Positions 35,712 to 45,152 are shown, counted from the first letter of the stretch. The stretch is 64,000 nt of DNA from Haloplanus salinus (GCF_003336245.1 NZ_QPHM01000001.1:186001-250000); one strand, 5' to 3'. Numbers and translations: made by a program. The notes: generated from the letters alone by a model not told the origin.

Positions 35712-37449
35712 TCAACAACCCCCCGACGACCGACATGGTGAGGACGGCGACGGCGCAGCCGATCCACGTTAGCGCGACGAAATGCAGGAGGGCGTTTGCC
35801 TTGTGCCCGCCGTCGACCGTCCGGATGATGAGCGCGGAGAGGACGGCGTTGATCATCACCACGCCGAGGAGGAGAAACTGGATGAGCGGGAGGTCGTACA
35901 CTTGGGTGTGGATGAGCCGTCCCACGTCGAGCTGGGCACTCGTCGTGAGGTCGAGCGACATCCCCGCGAGGATGTCGACGATTTTGAACCCGATAAAGAA
36001 GGCGAAGGAGGACGCCGCGGTGATGCCGTAGAGGAGGCCGATCATCGTCACCGTCGCCTGCTGGCGCTGCTGTCTGAGCTGATTGACGTGGTTCATGTTC
36101 TCGCTAATGAGTTCACCCAGTTGTTTCGGCTCGCCACCCATCTGTCTGCCGACCAAGTACATCTCGCTAAACTTCTGGATGAGGTAGGAGCGCGTGTTGG
36201 CGGTGAAGTAGTCCCACGCGCGGATGGGTTCGAGCCGCATGTTCAACCGCTTGAACAGGTCGTCGATGTCCCCGGTCAGGGGGCCGAAGTCCTTCTTGCG
36301 CAGGGTCTTGAGCACCGCCGTCGTGGTGGACTGCTTCGCCGTCTCGCTCGCGCCGAGCGCCCGGATGAAACTCGGGAACTCGTCGTCGCGGGATTTGATG
36401 CGCTCCTCGTGGACGCGGAAGACGATGCCCGGAATCGCGAGCGGCGTGACGGGGATGGCCATGTAGAGCGGGCGGGGAATCGACGACACGGGGAGCAGAT
36501 CGGTCAACCCGGGGACGCCGCCGAACAGGTCGCCCGCGACGAGGACGACGAGCAGAACGGAGAGCACACTGCCGACGGCCAGGCTGGCGATCATCGACCA
36601 CTCCCCCTCGGGACGGACGTCGTCGGGGTAGTACCAGGTGGGGTCGTACGGCGACATCGTCCGAATGACGAGGAAGAAGCCGGTCTGGACGAACCCGTAG
36701 AGGACGATGACCGCCCCGACGGTCATCGTGGGATTCGTCCCCGTCAGGATGGGGAGGACGATGGCAAAAACCAGCGCGAACGTCATCGAGAGCACCATCG
36801 ACAGGTAGAGATCCTTCATGACCTCGAGGTTGTCGAGCGTGCTCTCGTACATCGTCACGTAGTTTTGTATCATCACCTGTTGCTCGCTGAGCAGGAACTC
36901 GCTGAGTTCCTGGCCGGCGTTGACGGTGTAGGCGAGGCGGTCGAAGAAGTCCGCGAGGGGTTCGCTCGGAATGCTCCGGGCGCGGCGGCGACAGGCGTCG
37001 TCGAGGCTCTGGTTCCAGGTGTCGACGAGTTGGACGACGCGGTTGATCTCGTCCGCGAGCGCGCCGTACTCCTCCTCCTCGCCGAGTTTGCGGAACACTT
37101 CCATGCGGTCGATGTTCGTCGTCGACAGCACCGTCATATGCGTCATCAGGAGGTGGTACTGGTTCTCCATCTCGACCCGTTCCTGGCTGACCAGGAGCTT
37201 GGGGTACGCGACGGCCGCGAAGAGAACCAAGCCACCGAGGAGGGGCACCGGCAGCCGAACCGAGAGCGGAAGGTCGACGAAAACGGCGACGGCGACGGTC
37301 CCGAGCAAAAAGAGCAGGGAGGGGACGACGATGAGGAGGAGATACCGCGACATCTCCATGTCCATGCGCTCGTACGCCTCGACGATGGACGCGAGCGTCT
37401 CCGAGGCGGTGATGTCGTTCCCGCCCTCCGCAGCTGGTTCGGACGCCAT
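35704..37449 (-). CDS. arlJ: Archaellum membrane platform protein ArlJ (FlaJ)
   Basis: The 581-residue protein has about nine membrane helices in clusters at the N-terminus (YLLLIVVPSLLFLLGTVAVAVF), middle and C-terminus. Two cytoplasmic T2SF-type domains lie between them (FFDRLAYTVNAGQELSEFLL; QMGGEPKQLGELISENMNHV). It anchors the ArlI motor in the membrane. Its start overlaps the end of arlI by one base. A C-terminal helix ends in MSVVGGLLSV. Confidence 0.95.
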   Translation of the reverse strand: MASEPAAEGGNDITASETLASIVEAYERMDMEMSRYLLLIVVPSLLFLLGTVAVAVFVDLPLSVRLPVPLLGGLVLFAAVAYPKLLVSQERVEMENQYHLLMTHMTVLSTTNIDRMEVFRKLGEEEEYGALADEINRVVQLVDTWNQSLDDACRRRARSIPSEPLADFFDRLAYTVNAGQELSEFLLSEQQVMIQNYVTMYESTLDNLEVMKDLYLSMVLSMTFALVFAIVLPILTGTNPTMTVGAVIVLYGFVQTGFFLVIRTMSPYDPTWYYPDDVRPEGEWSMIASLAVGSVLSVLLVVLVAGDLFGGVPGLTDLLPVSSIPRPLYMAIPVTPLAIPGIVFRVHEERIKSRDDEFPSFIRALGASETAKQSTTTAVLKTLRKKDFGPLTGDIDDLFKRLNMRLEPIRAWDYFTANTRSYLIQKFSEMYLVGRQMGGEPKQLGELISENMNHVNQLRQQRQQATVTMIGLLYGITAASSFAFFIGFKIVDILAGMSLDLTTSAQLDVGRLIHTQVYDLPLIQFLLLGVVMINAVLSALIIRTVDGGHKANALLHFVALTWIGCAVAVLTMSVVGGLLSV

Positions 37450-39122
37450 TATCTGTGCATATCGAAGGGGAGGCCCTCGACGCCGTCGCGCTGGAACGAC
37501 TTGATGGCCTCGTTGACTTCGTGGTAGCCGAGGATGTTCTCCTCGATCATGCGCTCGACGAGCCGTGCCCGGAAATCCAAATCGTCGTAGATGTCACGCG
37601 TGTCGGCGTAGCCGAGGAGCGTGGCGATCTGTTCCTCGAGGACGTAGGAGTTGTTCATGCCTTGGAAGACGATTTCGTCCTCGACGGGGTCCCAGCTGAA
37701 CACCTGCCGGGTGACGACGCCGTCCATCTCCTTCGAGTAGCCCTCGATCTCTTGGACGCTCGTGACCCGGCGGAGCACGTCGTCGCCCTGCTTCACCCGG
37801 TTCTGGAACAGCGCCACGTCGGCGTTGTCCATGAACGTCTCGGGGACGTTGATCGGGTCGCCGGTGAACCGCTGGATCATCGAGACGATGTCGCTGGCGT
37901 GGAACGTCAGCATGACCGGGTGGCCGGTCTGGGCGGCCTGGAAGGCCATCCGTCCCTCCTCGCCACGAACCTCGCCCACGATGATGTAGTCGGGGCGGGA
38001 ACGGAGGGCGGCGGCGACCAGATCGAACATATCCACGTCGGAGTTGTCCTCGCTACCGCCTTCGCGGGTGAGCAACTGCTGCCAAGTGTCGTGGGGCGGG
38101 AGCACCTCGGCGGTGTCCTCGGCGGTGTAGATCTTCGAGTCCCGGGGGATGAACGACATGATCGAGTTGAGCGTCGTGGTCTTTCCCGAAGCCGTCTCGC
38201 CGACGACGAAGACGGTCTGTTCGTTCTCCAGACAGAGCCAGAGGTAGGCGACGAGTTCGGGTGAGAGCGTCCCCCACTTGGTGATCTGGTTGATCGAGAG
38301 CGGCGTCTCGTCGCCCTGACGGATGGTGAGGCTCGGCCCCTGCACGCTCACGTCGTCGGAGTAGATGACGTTGAGACGGGAGCCGTCGGGGAGCGTGGAG
38401 TCGACGATGGGGTTGGAGTCGGAGACGGGGTCGCCGATGCGTTCGCCCATGCTCCGGATCCAGGAGTCGAACTGTTCCGGCGTCCCGAAGTCGACGGTGG
38501 TCTCGATCAGCCCGTAGGTGCCGTGATCGACGTAGCACTGGTGCGGGCCGATGACGTGAACGTCCTCGTTGGCCGGGTCGCGCATGACCGGTTCGAGCGG
38601 GCCGAGCCCTACGATGTCGCGGTTGAGCCGGTAGCGGATGTTCTCGTAGGTCTGCTCGCTGACCCGGTAGTTGCCGAGCCCGAGGAAATCCAGCAGCTTG
38701 TCGATCCAGTAGCGCAGGCCGCTCCGGTCGCGGTCGATGGTCGTCGTCTCCTGGAGGAGTTCCTCGATCCGGTCGTCGTACTCCGACTCCTCTTCCGGGA
38801 CGGCCTTGCTGACGCTACGGTCGAGGAGTTCGTCCCGAATCTTCGAGAACAGGCTCTGTTCGTCGCCGGAGAGGGAGGGCTCGATGGCGTAATACTTCAT
38901 GTCCTGCCCCAGGTCACCGTAGATGTGACAGTAGATGGGGCCGCCGATGGGGTAGAGGACGTTCGGGCGGTTCGTCTCGTAGTCGCCGGTCGGTTCGTCG
39001 ATGAGCAGGGGGAACTCGCCGGTGATCTGTTTGAACTTCTTGAGGTGATCGCGCAGGTGGGGCCTGCTGGCTGCGATCTGTTTCAGTTCGTCCGAGGGGG
39101 TGGCGGTTCCGAGTTCCGTCAT
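37449..39122 (-). CDS. arlI: Archaellum motor ATPase ArlI (FlaI)
   Basis: The 557-residue secretion ATPase has Walker A GETASGKTTTLN (about residue 310), an Asp box and Walker B-type RSRPDYIIVGEVRGEEG, and a His box. The N-terminal 200 residues form the archaellum-specific domain. It powers both assembly and rotation of the archaellum. One-base junctions with arlH and arlJ show tight coupling. Confidence 0.96.
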   Translation of the reverse strand: MTELGTATPSDELKQIAASRPHLRDHLKKFKQITGEFPLLIDEPTGDYETNRPNVLYPIGGPIYCHIYGDLGQDMKYYAIEPSLSGDEQSLFSKIRDELLDRSVSKAVPEEESEYDDRIEELLQETTTIDRDRSGLRYWIDKLLDFLGLGNYRVSEQTYENIRYRLNRDIVGLGPLEPVMRDPANEDVHVIGPHQCYVDHGTYGLIETTVDFGTPEQFDSWIRSMGERIGDPVSDSNPIVDSTLPDGSRLNVIYSDDVSVQGPSLTIRQGDETPLSINQITKWGTLSPELVAYLWLCLENEQTVFVVGETASGKTTTLNSIMSFIPRDSKIYTAEDTAEVLPPHDTWQQLLTREGGSEDNSDVDMFDLVAAALRSRPDYIIVGEVRGEEGRMAFQAAQTGHPVMLTFHASDIVSMIQRFTGDPINVPETFMDNADVALFQNRVKQGDDVLRRVTSVQEIEGYSKEMDGVVTRQVFSWDPVEDEIVFQGMNNSYVLEEQIATLLGYADTRDIYDDLDFRARLVERMIEENILGYHEVNEAIKSFQRDGVEGLPFDMHR

Positions 39123-39880
39123 TATGCGACGCTACGACTCTCGATGACGATCCCCGTCCCCGACCGGACGGAGTAGCCGATGGTGTCTCCGACCTGCTGT
39201 CCCATGCCCGCGAACCGCTTGACCGAAATCTGCCGGCGCACGTCGTTGCCGACTTCGACCATTTCGAGTTCGAGGAACACGTCGGCGATGGAGCGGAAGG
39301 GGCCGATGGCCTCCTCGTCGACGGTGGAGGGGTCGACCGTCAGAACGATCACCTTCCCCTGTGAGATGATGTCGCGAAAGAAGCCGATGATCTCGAGGGC
39401 GGCCTGGCGCTCCTCGTTCTGTCGAACCAGCGCCTCGAACTTCGGGTCGTTGCGGAGGATGGCGTCGAACGTGTCGATCACGATGACTTCGGAGTTCCAC
39501 ATCACCTCCGCGTTCATCAGCCGCTTGAGGAGTTCCTTGCGCTCGCCCTCCCCCTCGTCGGAGAGGGTTCCGCCGGTGTCGAAGTCGGCGTGGAGAAAGA
39601 GGACGTTCTCGTCCAGCAGGTGATCGACCATGTCGTACGACAGCGAGTGCATCTGGTCGATGAACCCGCGGGTGGTCAACTCCGTCGAGAGGTAGGTCAC
39701 GGTGTGTCCCTCCTCACAGAAGCCGTAGGTGACTCGCTGGGACATGGCGCTCTTGCCGGCCCCGTAGTCGCCCTCGGCGAGGACGATGCTCCCGCGGGGA
39801 ACGCCGCCGCCGAGTTCCTTGTTGAGGCGGTCGTGACCCTCCAGACCGAGCGACAGCAGGTTGGAACCAGTCCCACTCAT
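39122..39880 (-). CDS. arlH: Archaellum accessory ATPase-like protein ArlH (FlaH)
   Basis: The 252-residue RecA/KaiC-fold protein has P-loop GDYGAGKS at residues 37-44 and Walker [10 protein letters not shown]. The family binds ATP but barely hydrolyses it, and regulates ArlI. I chose ATG 39880 ([19 protein letters not shown]); the longer frame reaching 40429 overlaps arlG and arlF out of frame and is a shadow. Confidence 0.94.
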   Translation of the reverse strand: MSGTGSNLLSLGLEGHDRLNKELGGGVPRGSIVLAEGDYGAGKSAMSQRVTYGFCEEGHTVTYLSTELTTRGFIDQMHSLSYDMVDHLLDENVLFLHADFDTGGTLSDEGEGERKELLKRLMNAEVMWNSEVIVIDTFDAILRNDPKFEALVRQNEERQAALEIIGFFRDIISQGKVIVLTVDPSTVDEEAIGPFRSIADVFLELEMVEVGNDVRRQISVKRFAGMGQQVGDTIGYSVRSGTGIVIESRSVA

Positions 39881-40323
39881 GTGCGGAACCTGAACACCTC
39901 CTCGTCGCCGTTGACGATCAGTTTCACCCGGTGGTCGCCGGGCGAGAGGTCCGCCCCGCCGATTTCGAGGCGGATCACGTTGTTCGGCCGCCACCGCTCG
40001 CCGTCGACGACGGTGATCGTGACGTTCGTCCGGTACCGGCCGTCGACCAGTATCTCGATGAATCGGGAGTCGGCGGGAATATCGGCAGTCCCCGTGTTCT
40101 TCACGAGGAGCGTCACGGTGTTCGTCGAGTTGTTGTGGACCGGACTGCCCGCGTCGCTGATCACCTCGATATCGGTGCGCACCTCCTCGGAGACTTCGAG
40201 GCTCTGGTCGTCGATACCCTGACTGAGCCGCGAGATGCCCTGCGTGAACGTGCCGGCGACGCCCGCCGCGATGACCAGACTCGCGATGAAGAGGATCAGG
40301 TGGGAAGCGGAGACGCTGGCCAC
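39877..40323 (-). CDS. arlG: Archaellum stator-type protein ArlG (FlaG)
   Basis: The 148-residue protein has one N-terminal membrane helix ([20 protein letters not shown]) and a beta-sandwich outside the cell ([20 protein letters not shown]). With ArlF it forms a pseudoperiplasmic complex that binds the S-layer and acts as stator. It overlaps arlH by 4 bases and abuts arlF without a gap. Confidence 0.93.
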   Translation of the reverse strand: MASVSASHLILFIASLVIAAGVAGTFTQGISRLSQGIDDQSLEVSEEVRTDIEVISDAGSPVHNNSTNTVTLLVKNTGTADIPADSRFIEILVDGRYRTNVTITVVDGERWRPNNVIRLEIGGADLSPGDHRVKLIVNGDEEVFRFRT

Positions 40324-40773
40324 TCAGATCACCTCCACGTCGGCCACGCCGGGGCCGGAGACGAGTTTCACACGGGTCGGCCGGCTCGTGGCGTTCACTT
40401 CGAGACGCAGACGCTCGCCGGGGAGCCACAGCGCCGTCGAGTCGTCGCCGGCGACGGTCAGTGCGGTGAAGTTGTCGCGGTAGGCGTTGTCCACCAAGAG
40501 GTCGACGGCGCCGATTTCGAGGGTGGTCGTCCCCTCGTTGACCGCCTCGACGGTCAGGGTGTCGGTGCCGGCGTCGTACGTGACGTTCGTGACCGCGAGA
40601 GCGGTGTTCTGTCGCTCGAGCGCCTCGTCGTCCACCGCGGATCGGGCGTCGTTCACCCGCTCGAACCCGTTGGCCGAGGCGGTGTACGCCGTCGAGAACG
40701 CGAGGAAGATGCCGACGAAGACGATGGCCGCCGACCCGCTGACGCTAAAGCCCAAAGGGAACACCTCCGCCAC
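40324..40773 (-). CDS. arlF: Archaellum S-layer-binding protein ArlF (FlaF)
   Basis: The 149-residue protein has one N-terminal membrane helix ([21 protein letters not shown]) and an extracellular beta-sandwich ([20 protein letters not shown]). It anchors the motor to the S-layer. Translation appears to begin at GTG 40773, overlapping the end of arlCE by 29 bases. Confidence 0.92.
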   Translation of the reverse strand: MAEVFPLGFSVSGSAAIVFVGIFLAFSTAYTASANGFERVNDARSAVDDEALERQNTALAVTNVTYDAGTDTLTVEAVNEGTTTLEIGAVDLLVDNAYRDNFTALTVAGDDSTALWLPGERLRLEVNATSRPTRVKLVSGPGVADVEVI

Positions 40774-42178
40774 CGCTCCAGCAGTCGAAGACGACCGAGT
40801 CGGCGGTCGAGCCGGTCAGTCGGCTGATGTAGCGCAGGCTGGCGACGTGGTGGTCGATGGCGAGCGTCGACGGGGCGCCGGTCACCTCCCGGTCCGCGTC
40901 GAGGTCACCGAAGCCGACGAGGAAATCGCGTAGTTCGTCCGCGGCGTCCTCGCCGACCCACTGGATGCGTCGGTAGTACTCCACCGCACGGGCCGCGTCC
41001 TCCACGTCGCCTTCCTCGACGAGGTACTCGAGCCACTCCATCACGAGGAGGTCGCCGACGTAGCCGGACGGAACCGTCTCCAGATACGGTTTCGACGTCC
41101 CCGACCCCTGCATCACCGTGTTGGCGGCGAACTGCATGTCGCCCGCATCGGTCGGCGCGTCGGCTGGCACGTCCGCCGGGTCGTTCGACGCCGCCCCGTC
41201 GGCCGCCGTCTCGGCCGGTGCCGGATCGGCGCCGCCGTCGGCGTCGGAATCACCGACGGCGTCGCCAGTGTCGAGGTCCCCGAAGCCGTCGCCTTCGTCG
41301 GCGTCGCCGGTGTCGAGGCCCTCGAAGCCGTCGTCGTCCGTGTCGAGGTCCCCGAAGCCGTCGCCTTCGTCGGCATCGCCGGTGTCGAGGCCCTCGAAGC
41401 CGTCGTCGTCCGTGTCGAGGTCCCCGAAGCCGTCGCCTTCGTCGGCGTCGCCGGTGTCGAGCCCCTCGAAGCCGTCGTCACCCCCCTCGTCGAACTCGTC
41501 GGCGTCGCCGTTGGTCGCGTCGCCGCCGTCGGCCCAGTCTGCGTCCCCGCTCTCGTACTCGTCTTTCAGTTCCTCGAACGATTTGCCGGAGTCGTCCCCG
41601 TCGTCGGAATCGTCGGACATGGTGTCGGTTGTCGCGTCGTCGAAGTCGCCGAAATCGTCGTCCCCGTGGTCGTCGAGAAAGTCGTCGTCGAAGAAGTCCT
41701 CGGCGTCGGCGCCGGCGATGTCGTCGTCTAGGTCCTCCTCCTGTTCGTCGCCGTCGTCGTCGAACAAACCGAGCGACCCGCCACCGCCGTCGAACCCACC
41801 GCCGGCCTGGACGTCGTCGACGAAGGGGTTGACGCCGCGGGTAACCATCTCGTAGATGTCGAGCAGTTTGCGGACGTTCTCCTCGACGTCCTCGACGGTG
41901 TTGCTGATCTCCTCGTTCTCGCTGCGGATGGTGCTCACCGTAGAGGAGAGGCTAGCCACTTCGTTCTCTATCTCGTCGATCCGCCCTTCGAGTTCGGCCG
42001 TCGCGGCGCCGCCGTCGTCGCCGTCGTCGAACCCGAGTCCGTCGTCGCCGCCGAAGTCGTCGCCGCCGAAGTCGTCCAGGTCGTCGTCCTCCTCGAAGAA
42101 CATGTCGTCGTCGCCGTCGGCGTCGCTCCCGCCGTCGTCGTCGTCGTCGCCGCCGAGGAAGCGCTCTAGGAGTTCCAT
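40745..42178 (-). CDS. arlCE: Archaellum cytosolic ring protein ArlCE (fused FlaC/FlaD-E)
   Basis: The 477-residue, extremely acidic protein has an N-terminal Asp-rich stretch (MELLERFLGGDDDDDGG) and a coiled-coil FlaC segment (LEGRIDEIENEVASLSSTV). A long Asp-Gly linker with a 24-residue tandem repeat precedes a C-terminal FlaD/E domain (YVGDLLVMEWLEYLVEEGD). In haloarchaea this fused protein forms part of the cytosolic ring that receives the CheF signal. ATG 42178 is preferred over an 8-codon upstream start. First gene of the arl operon. Confidence 0.93.
   Translation of the reverse strand: MELLERFLGGDDDDDGGSDADGDDDMFFEEDDDLDDFGGDDFGGDDGLGFDDGDDGGAATAELEGRIDEIENEVASLSSTVSTIRSENEEISNTVEDVEENVRKLLDIYEMVTRGVNPFVDDVQAGGGFDGGGGSLGLFDDDGDEQEEDLDDDIAGADAEDFFDDDFLDDHGDDDFGDFDDATTDTMSDDSDDGDDSGKSFEELKDEYESGDADWADGGDATNGDADEFDEGGDDGFEGLDTGDADEGDGFGDLDTDDDGFEGLDTGDADEGDGFGDLDTDDDGFEGLDTGDADEGDGFGDLDTGDAVGDSDADGGADPAPAETAADGAASNDPADVPADAPTDAGDMQFAANTVMQGSGTSKPYLETVPSGYVGDLLVMEWLEYLVEEGDVEDAARAVEYYRRIQWVGEDAADELRDFLVGFGDLDADREVTGAPSTLAIDHHVASLRYISRLTGSTADSVVFDCWSGGGGVPFGL
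41282..41480 (-). repeat. 72-bp tandem repeat inside arlCE
   Basis: A 72-bp unit is repeated almost exactly at 41282, 41354 and 41426 (the last copy incomplete). It encodes GFEGLDTGDADEGDGFGDLDTD-type linker units, here described as a 24-residue Asp-Gly-rich repeat. It only lengthens the linker between the FlaC and FlaD/E parts. Copy number is likely to vary by slippage or recombination. Confidence 0.9.
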
Positions 42179-42245
42179 CCGGTCCCTCCCGTCGCCCGAC
42201 AACCCGTCGAACCCATTCTATCGTGTTTCCTATGTCCGTGGCGTA

Positions 42246-42280
42246 CTTTAATCGTTGTCCTCCAGTTATCAGTTTTGATA
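42246..42280 (-). promoter_or_regulatory. arlCE promoter: palindrome TATCA-GTTT-TGATA plus TATA box
   Basis: The palindrome (42267-42280) has perfect 5-bp arms. A TATA-like GATTAAAG (minus strand, 42246-42253) is centred 24 bp downstream of the palindrome centre in the direction of arlCE. Transcription would begin near 42224, 46 bases before the ATG. The element matches the other motility promoters. Confidence 0.7.
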
Positions 42281-42368
42281 CGTGTATGACGGACGTCTGT
42301 CAGCCGCCATCACGTTCGAACCCCTCCGCGCCCGGGCGGTTCGCCCCGCCGCACGTCGTCGGTTAGTT

Positions 42369-42866
42369 TCAAATCCGGCGTTCGGTTCCGGCGGACTTGA
42401 TACGGAGGTCGCCGGTGTCGGCGTGAAACCGGATCGAACGCCCCGAGTCGCCGCCCACGTCCTCGGCGTCGACGGGGATACCGAGTCGGTCGAGGGTCGC
42501 GCGGGTGACTGCGACGTTTCGCTCGCCGATGGGCTCGTCCTGACTGTCGAACTCGAACATGGCGCTTCCGCCGACGAGTTTCGCTCGCACCCGGCCCGAA
42601 GACGCCCCCTCGGCATACATCGCGTTCAACACCGCGCCGATGCCGGTATCGGCGTACTTGGCGGCGTTCGGCGGGTCCTCCGGCGCCGTCGGAAGCATGA
42701 CGTGGACGAGGCCCGCGACGCCCGCCGAGCCGTCACGGAGGCCGATCCCGAGACAGGAGCCGAGACCGCTGGTGGTCAACACGGCGCCGTCCGCGGTGAC
42801 CGCGAAATCCGCGATGCCGACCCGCTCGCGGGTCCGCGACGACGACGTCCCGCCGTACGTCTTCAT
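42369..42866 (-). CDS. cheD: Chemoreceptor glutamine deamidase CheD
   Basis: The 165-residue enzyme has GLGSCLGIGLRD containing the catalytic cysteine and VHVMLPTAP containing the catalytic histidine. A conserved KLVGGSAMF follows. It deamidates glutamines of transducers and interacts with CheC. I chose ATG 42866 (MKTYGG), one base after the cheC stop, giving an operon cheY-cheC-cheD. Confidence 0.94.
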   Translation of the reverse strand: MKTYGGTSSSRTRERVGIADFAVTADGAVLTTSGLGSCLGIGLRDGSAGVAGLVHVMLPTAPEDPPNAAKYADTGIGAVLNAMYAEGASSGRVRAKLVGGSAMFEFDSQDEPIGERNVAVTRATLDRLGIPVDAEDVGGDSGRSIRFHADTGDLRIKSAGTERRI

Positions 42867-42867
42867 G

Positions 42868-44094
42868 TTAGAAGAGCGATTCTCGGTTGGCTTCGAGTTG
42901 GTCACTCCGTTCGACGAGGAGGGCGTCGAGGGCCTCCTTGAGCTTCTGTTCGTCGGGGATGGCGTATATCTCGCAGTTGAACTCGCCCTCCGGCGTGACG
43001 ACCGTCGAGTCCATGAGGAACGCGTACTCCTGTGACTGGCCGAGGCGGCCGGCGATGGGGCTGAGGATCGCAGTTCCGAGGTCGTGGACCAGTTCGGGTG
43101 GCGTGTGGTCGATACTCGTCTGCAGGACGTTCGCCCACCCGTCGATGAACCCGCTGGTCATGATGTTCCCCATCTCCTGGATCGCGCTCTCACCCATGTC
43201 GCCGAGCGGCTCGTCCAGCTCCATGGGCACCGTGGCGTCGACGATGGTCCGCGCCGACGGCTCGTCGAAGAGGATGGCCAGGTAGCCGCCGGGCGTCCCT
43301 TTGAACTCCATGACCGTCCCGAGATACACCTCGTCGCGTGTCGTGTTCGGAACGTCTTCGATGGGGACGAAACTGAGCCGACTTACGTCCACGTCGGTCT
43401 CGATGCCCGTCATCGACGAGACGTTCTCGGCGGCTCGTTCGGCGCCCTGCCGGGTCATCTCGTCGAAGACCGTCAGCTTGTCCATCGGGATGGCGTCGTC
43501 GTGGTCGTCGCTGGCCTCCAACATCTCCGCGAAGGTCCCGTACTCCGGCAGCATGTAGATGTACGCGTCGATCTCCTCGTCGACGGCCGTCATCTGACTC
43601 TCGAAGACGAAGACGTGTTCCTCCTTGGCGCGGGCGAGCGCACCCTCGGGGAGCACGTCGGTGCCGTCGCGTTCGACGTAGGTCGGCGGCGTCATGTCGA
43701 CGTTCGTCGACAGGTAATCCGCCCACCCGTCGACGAAGCCACCCATCATGATGTTGCCGATCTCGCTGATCCCGCTCCGGGCCATGTCGTCGAACTCGTC
43801 GTCGTCGCCGGCGGTCGCGCCCGGCACGAGCACGTCGACGATGCTCGCAGCGCTTTCGCGGTCGAACGCCAGCGCCGTCTCGCCCGAGAGCCCACCGCCG
43901 ACCCCGATTTGGACGCCGACGAACGCCGTCCCGCCGAAGACGTCCTCGACGTCGCGTTTCGACATCAGCGTGACGTTGGTCACGTCGACGTACGTCTCGA
44001 TCCCCGTCATCTCCGTCAGTGACGCTGCGGCGTGTTCCGCCCCTTCCTGTGCGAGGCGGTTGTAGGTGCCGAGCGACTGGATGTCGACACGCAT
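42868..44094 (-). CDS. cheC: Double-domain CheY-P phosphatase CheC
   Basis: The 408-residue protein has two CheC domains, each with two-part phosphatase signatures: EIGNIMMGGFVDGWADYL in the first half and EMGNIMTSGFIDGWANVL in the second, plus matching N-terminal halves (EHAAASLTEMTGIET; ERAAENVSSMTGIET). CheC removes phosphate from CheY and adjusts adaptation. Standard CheC is about 200 residues, so this is an internal duplication. Starts at ATG 44094, two bases after the cheY stop. Confidence 0.92.
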   Translation of the reverse strand: MRVDIQSLGTYNRLAQEGAEHAAASLTEMTGIETYVDVTNVTLMSKRDVEDVFGGTAFVGVQIGVGGGLSGETALAFDRESAASIVDVLVPGATAGDDDEFDDMARSGISEIGNIMMGGFVDGWADYLSTNVDMTPPTYVERDGTDVLPEGALARAKEEHVFVFESQMTAVDEEIDAYIYMLPEYGTFAEMLEASDDHDDAIPMDKLTVFDEMTRQGAERAAENVSSMTGIETDVDVSRLSFVPIEDVPNTTRDEVYLGTVMEFKGTPGGYLAILFDEPSARTIVDATVPMELDEPLGDMGESAIQEMGNIMTSGFIDGWANVLQTSIDHTPPELVHDLGTAILSPIAGRLGQSQEYAFLMDSTVVTPEGEFNCEIYAIPDEQKLKEALDALLVERSDQLEANRESLF

Positions 44095-44096
44095 CG

Positions 44097-44456
44097 TCAG
44101 GCCACGACGTCGTCGATTGCTTCCAGCACGTTCGGCTTCTGGAACGGTTTCGTGATGTAGCCGTCGGCTCCGGCCTTCACGGCGTTTTTCATCTTCTCCT
44201 CCTGGCCGACGCTGGTACACATGATGACGTTCGCGTCGGGGTCGCCCCCCGTGATCTCGCTCGTCGCTTCGATTCCGTCACGGATCGGCATCACGATGTC
44301 CATCATCACCAGGTCGGGATCGTGCTCCCGGTAGAGTTCGACGGCCTCGACGCCGTTCTCGGCTTCACCGACGATCTCGAAGTTCTCTTCGAGGATTTCG
44401 CGCAGAAGGTTGCGCATGAAATCCGAGTCGTCGACGAGTAGCACTTGCGGTGGCAT
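44097..44456 (-). CDS. cheY: Chemotaxis response regulator CheY
   Basis: The 119-residue single receiver domain has VDDSD at the N-terminus, phospho-acceptor D53 (VMMDIVMPIRDG), the switch threonine in IMCTSVGQ and the lysine in YITKPFQK. CheY-P acts on the motor via CheF and reverses archaellum rotation. Its promoter has a palindrome and a TATA-like box. The predicted start lies within a few bases of the ATG, hence nearly leaderless. Confidence 0.96.
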   Translation of the reverse strand: MPPQVLLVDDSDFMRNLLREILEENFEIVGEAENGVEAVELYREHDPDLVMMDIVMPIRDGIEATSEITGGDPDANVIMCTSVGQEEKMKNAVKAGADGYITKPFQKPNVLEAIDDVVA

Positions 44457-44482
44457 CTGTCCCGAAGATTTACGAGTCGGCA

Positions 44483-44516
44483 GATAAAGACTCGGGCGCG
44501 ATTCTCAGTACTGATA
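44483..44516 (-). promoter_or_regulatory. cheY promoter: palindrome TCTCA-GTAC-TGATA plus TATA box
   Basis: ATTCTCAGTACTGATA at 44501-44516 is identical over 16 bases to the copy upstream of the DUF7521 gene at 47322-47337. The palindrome centre (44509.5) is about 24 bp from the TATA-like CTTTATC (minus strand, 44483-44489). The predicted start is about 44460, just before the cheY ATG. Confidence 0.75.
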
Positions 44517-44564
44517 CGGGTGCGGGCGGCGGATTGGCGGGGTGGTCGGAGCCGGCAGTTGCGA

Positions 44565-45152
44565 TCAGTCCTTCGACAGTGCGACGGCCTCCTCGTCCGA
44601 GACGGCCTCGATGAGGTCGCCGATGGAGTCGTCGCGGTCGATGTCGTACCGTTTGAGCAGTCCCGTAAGCGTACGGACGGGGTACCGGACCGAGACGCTC
44701 GACTCGGCGAGCAGGATGCCGAGGACGTCCTCGACGGGCGTCCCCCCGCCGACGTGCTGTGCGTACCAGATCAACAGCGACTCGAAGCTGGTGACCACGT
44801 CGTTCGAGACGACCTGGTGGCGGCTGACGCCGTCGTCGAACTTGGCCGTGGCGTGGAACCCGTACTGCGCGTCGACTTCGCGGAAGTGGTCTTCGAGCCA
44901 CGCGTTCACCTCCATCTCGGTTATCTCCGTCCCGCCGTCGTCGGGGTCGCCGGCGGACGAATCGAGGGACTTGCGAGCCTCGCGGACCTGTTCCCGTGCC
45001 TCGGTGGCCTCGTCGCTCGTGGACCCGCCAGTGGAGACGACGTACCGGCCGTCGTCGAGTTCGTCCACGTTGTCGTGTCTGGTGAGATCAAGCTCCTCCT
45101 CGGTGAGTACCTTGCCGCGCTCCGAGATGGAGTCGTCTGAGTCGGATGGCAT
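44565..45152 (-). CDS. Conserved haloarchaeal protein (DUF7500-like), function unknown
   Basis: The 195-residue acidic protein has an N-terminal disordered part with GKVLTEEELDLTRHDNVDELDDGRYVVST (opening abbreviated: LTEEELDLTRHDNV). A helical domain follows (EITEMEVNAWLEDHF, DVVTSFESLLIWYAQHV, TLTGLLKRYDIDRDDSIG). It resembles what is called DUF7500. Position between cheY and the archaellins suggests a motility-associated role. A TATA-like AATCTTTATG is present about 38 bp upstream without the palindrome, so it may be transcribed mostly by readthrough. Confidence 0.75.
   Translation of the reverse strand: MPSDSDDSISERGKVLTEEELDLTRHDNVDELDDGRYVVSTGGSTSDEATEAREQVREARKSLDSSAGDPDDGGTEITEMEVNAWLEDHFREVDAQYGFHATAKFDDGVSRHQVVSNDVVTSFESLLIWYAQHVGGGTPVEDVLGILLAESSVSVRYPVRTLTGLLKRYDIDRDDSIGDLIEAVSDEEAVALSKD

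Noticed and set aside
35782-37527. A 581-codon plus-strand frame opposite arlJ
   Set aside because: Its length equals arlJ because of codon bias in GC-rich DNA; the product is charged and repetitive, whereas arlJ on the other strand has a full family pattern.
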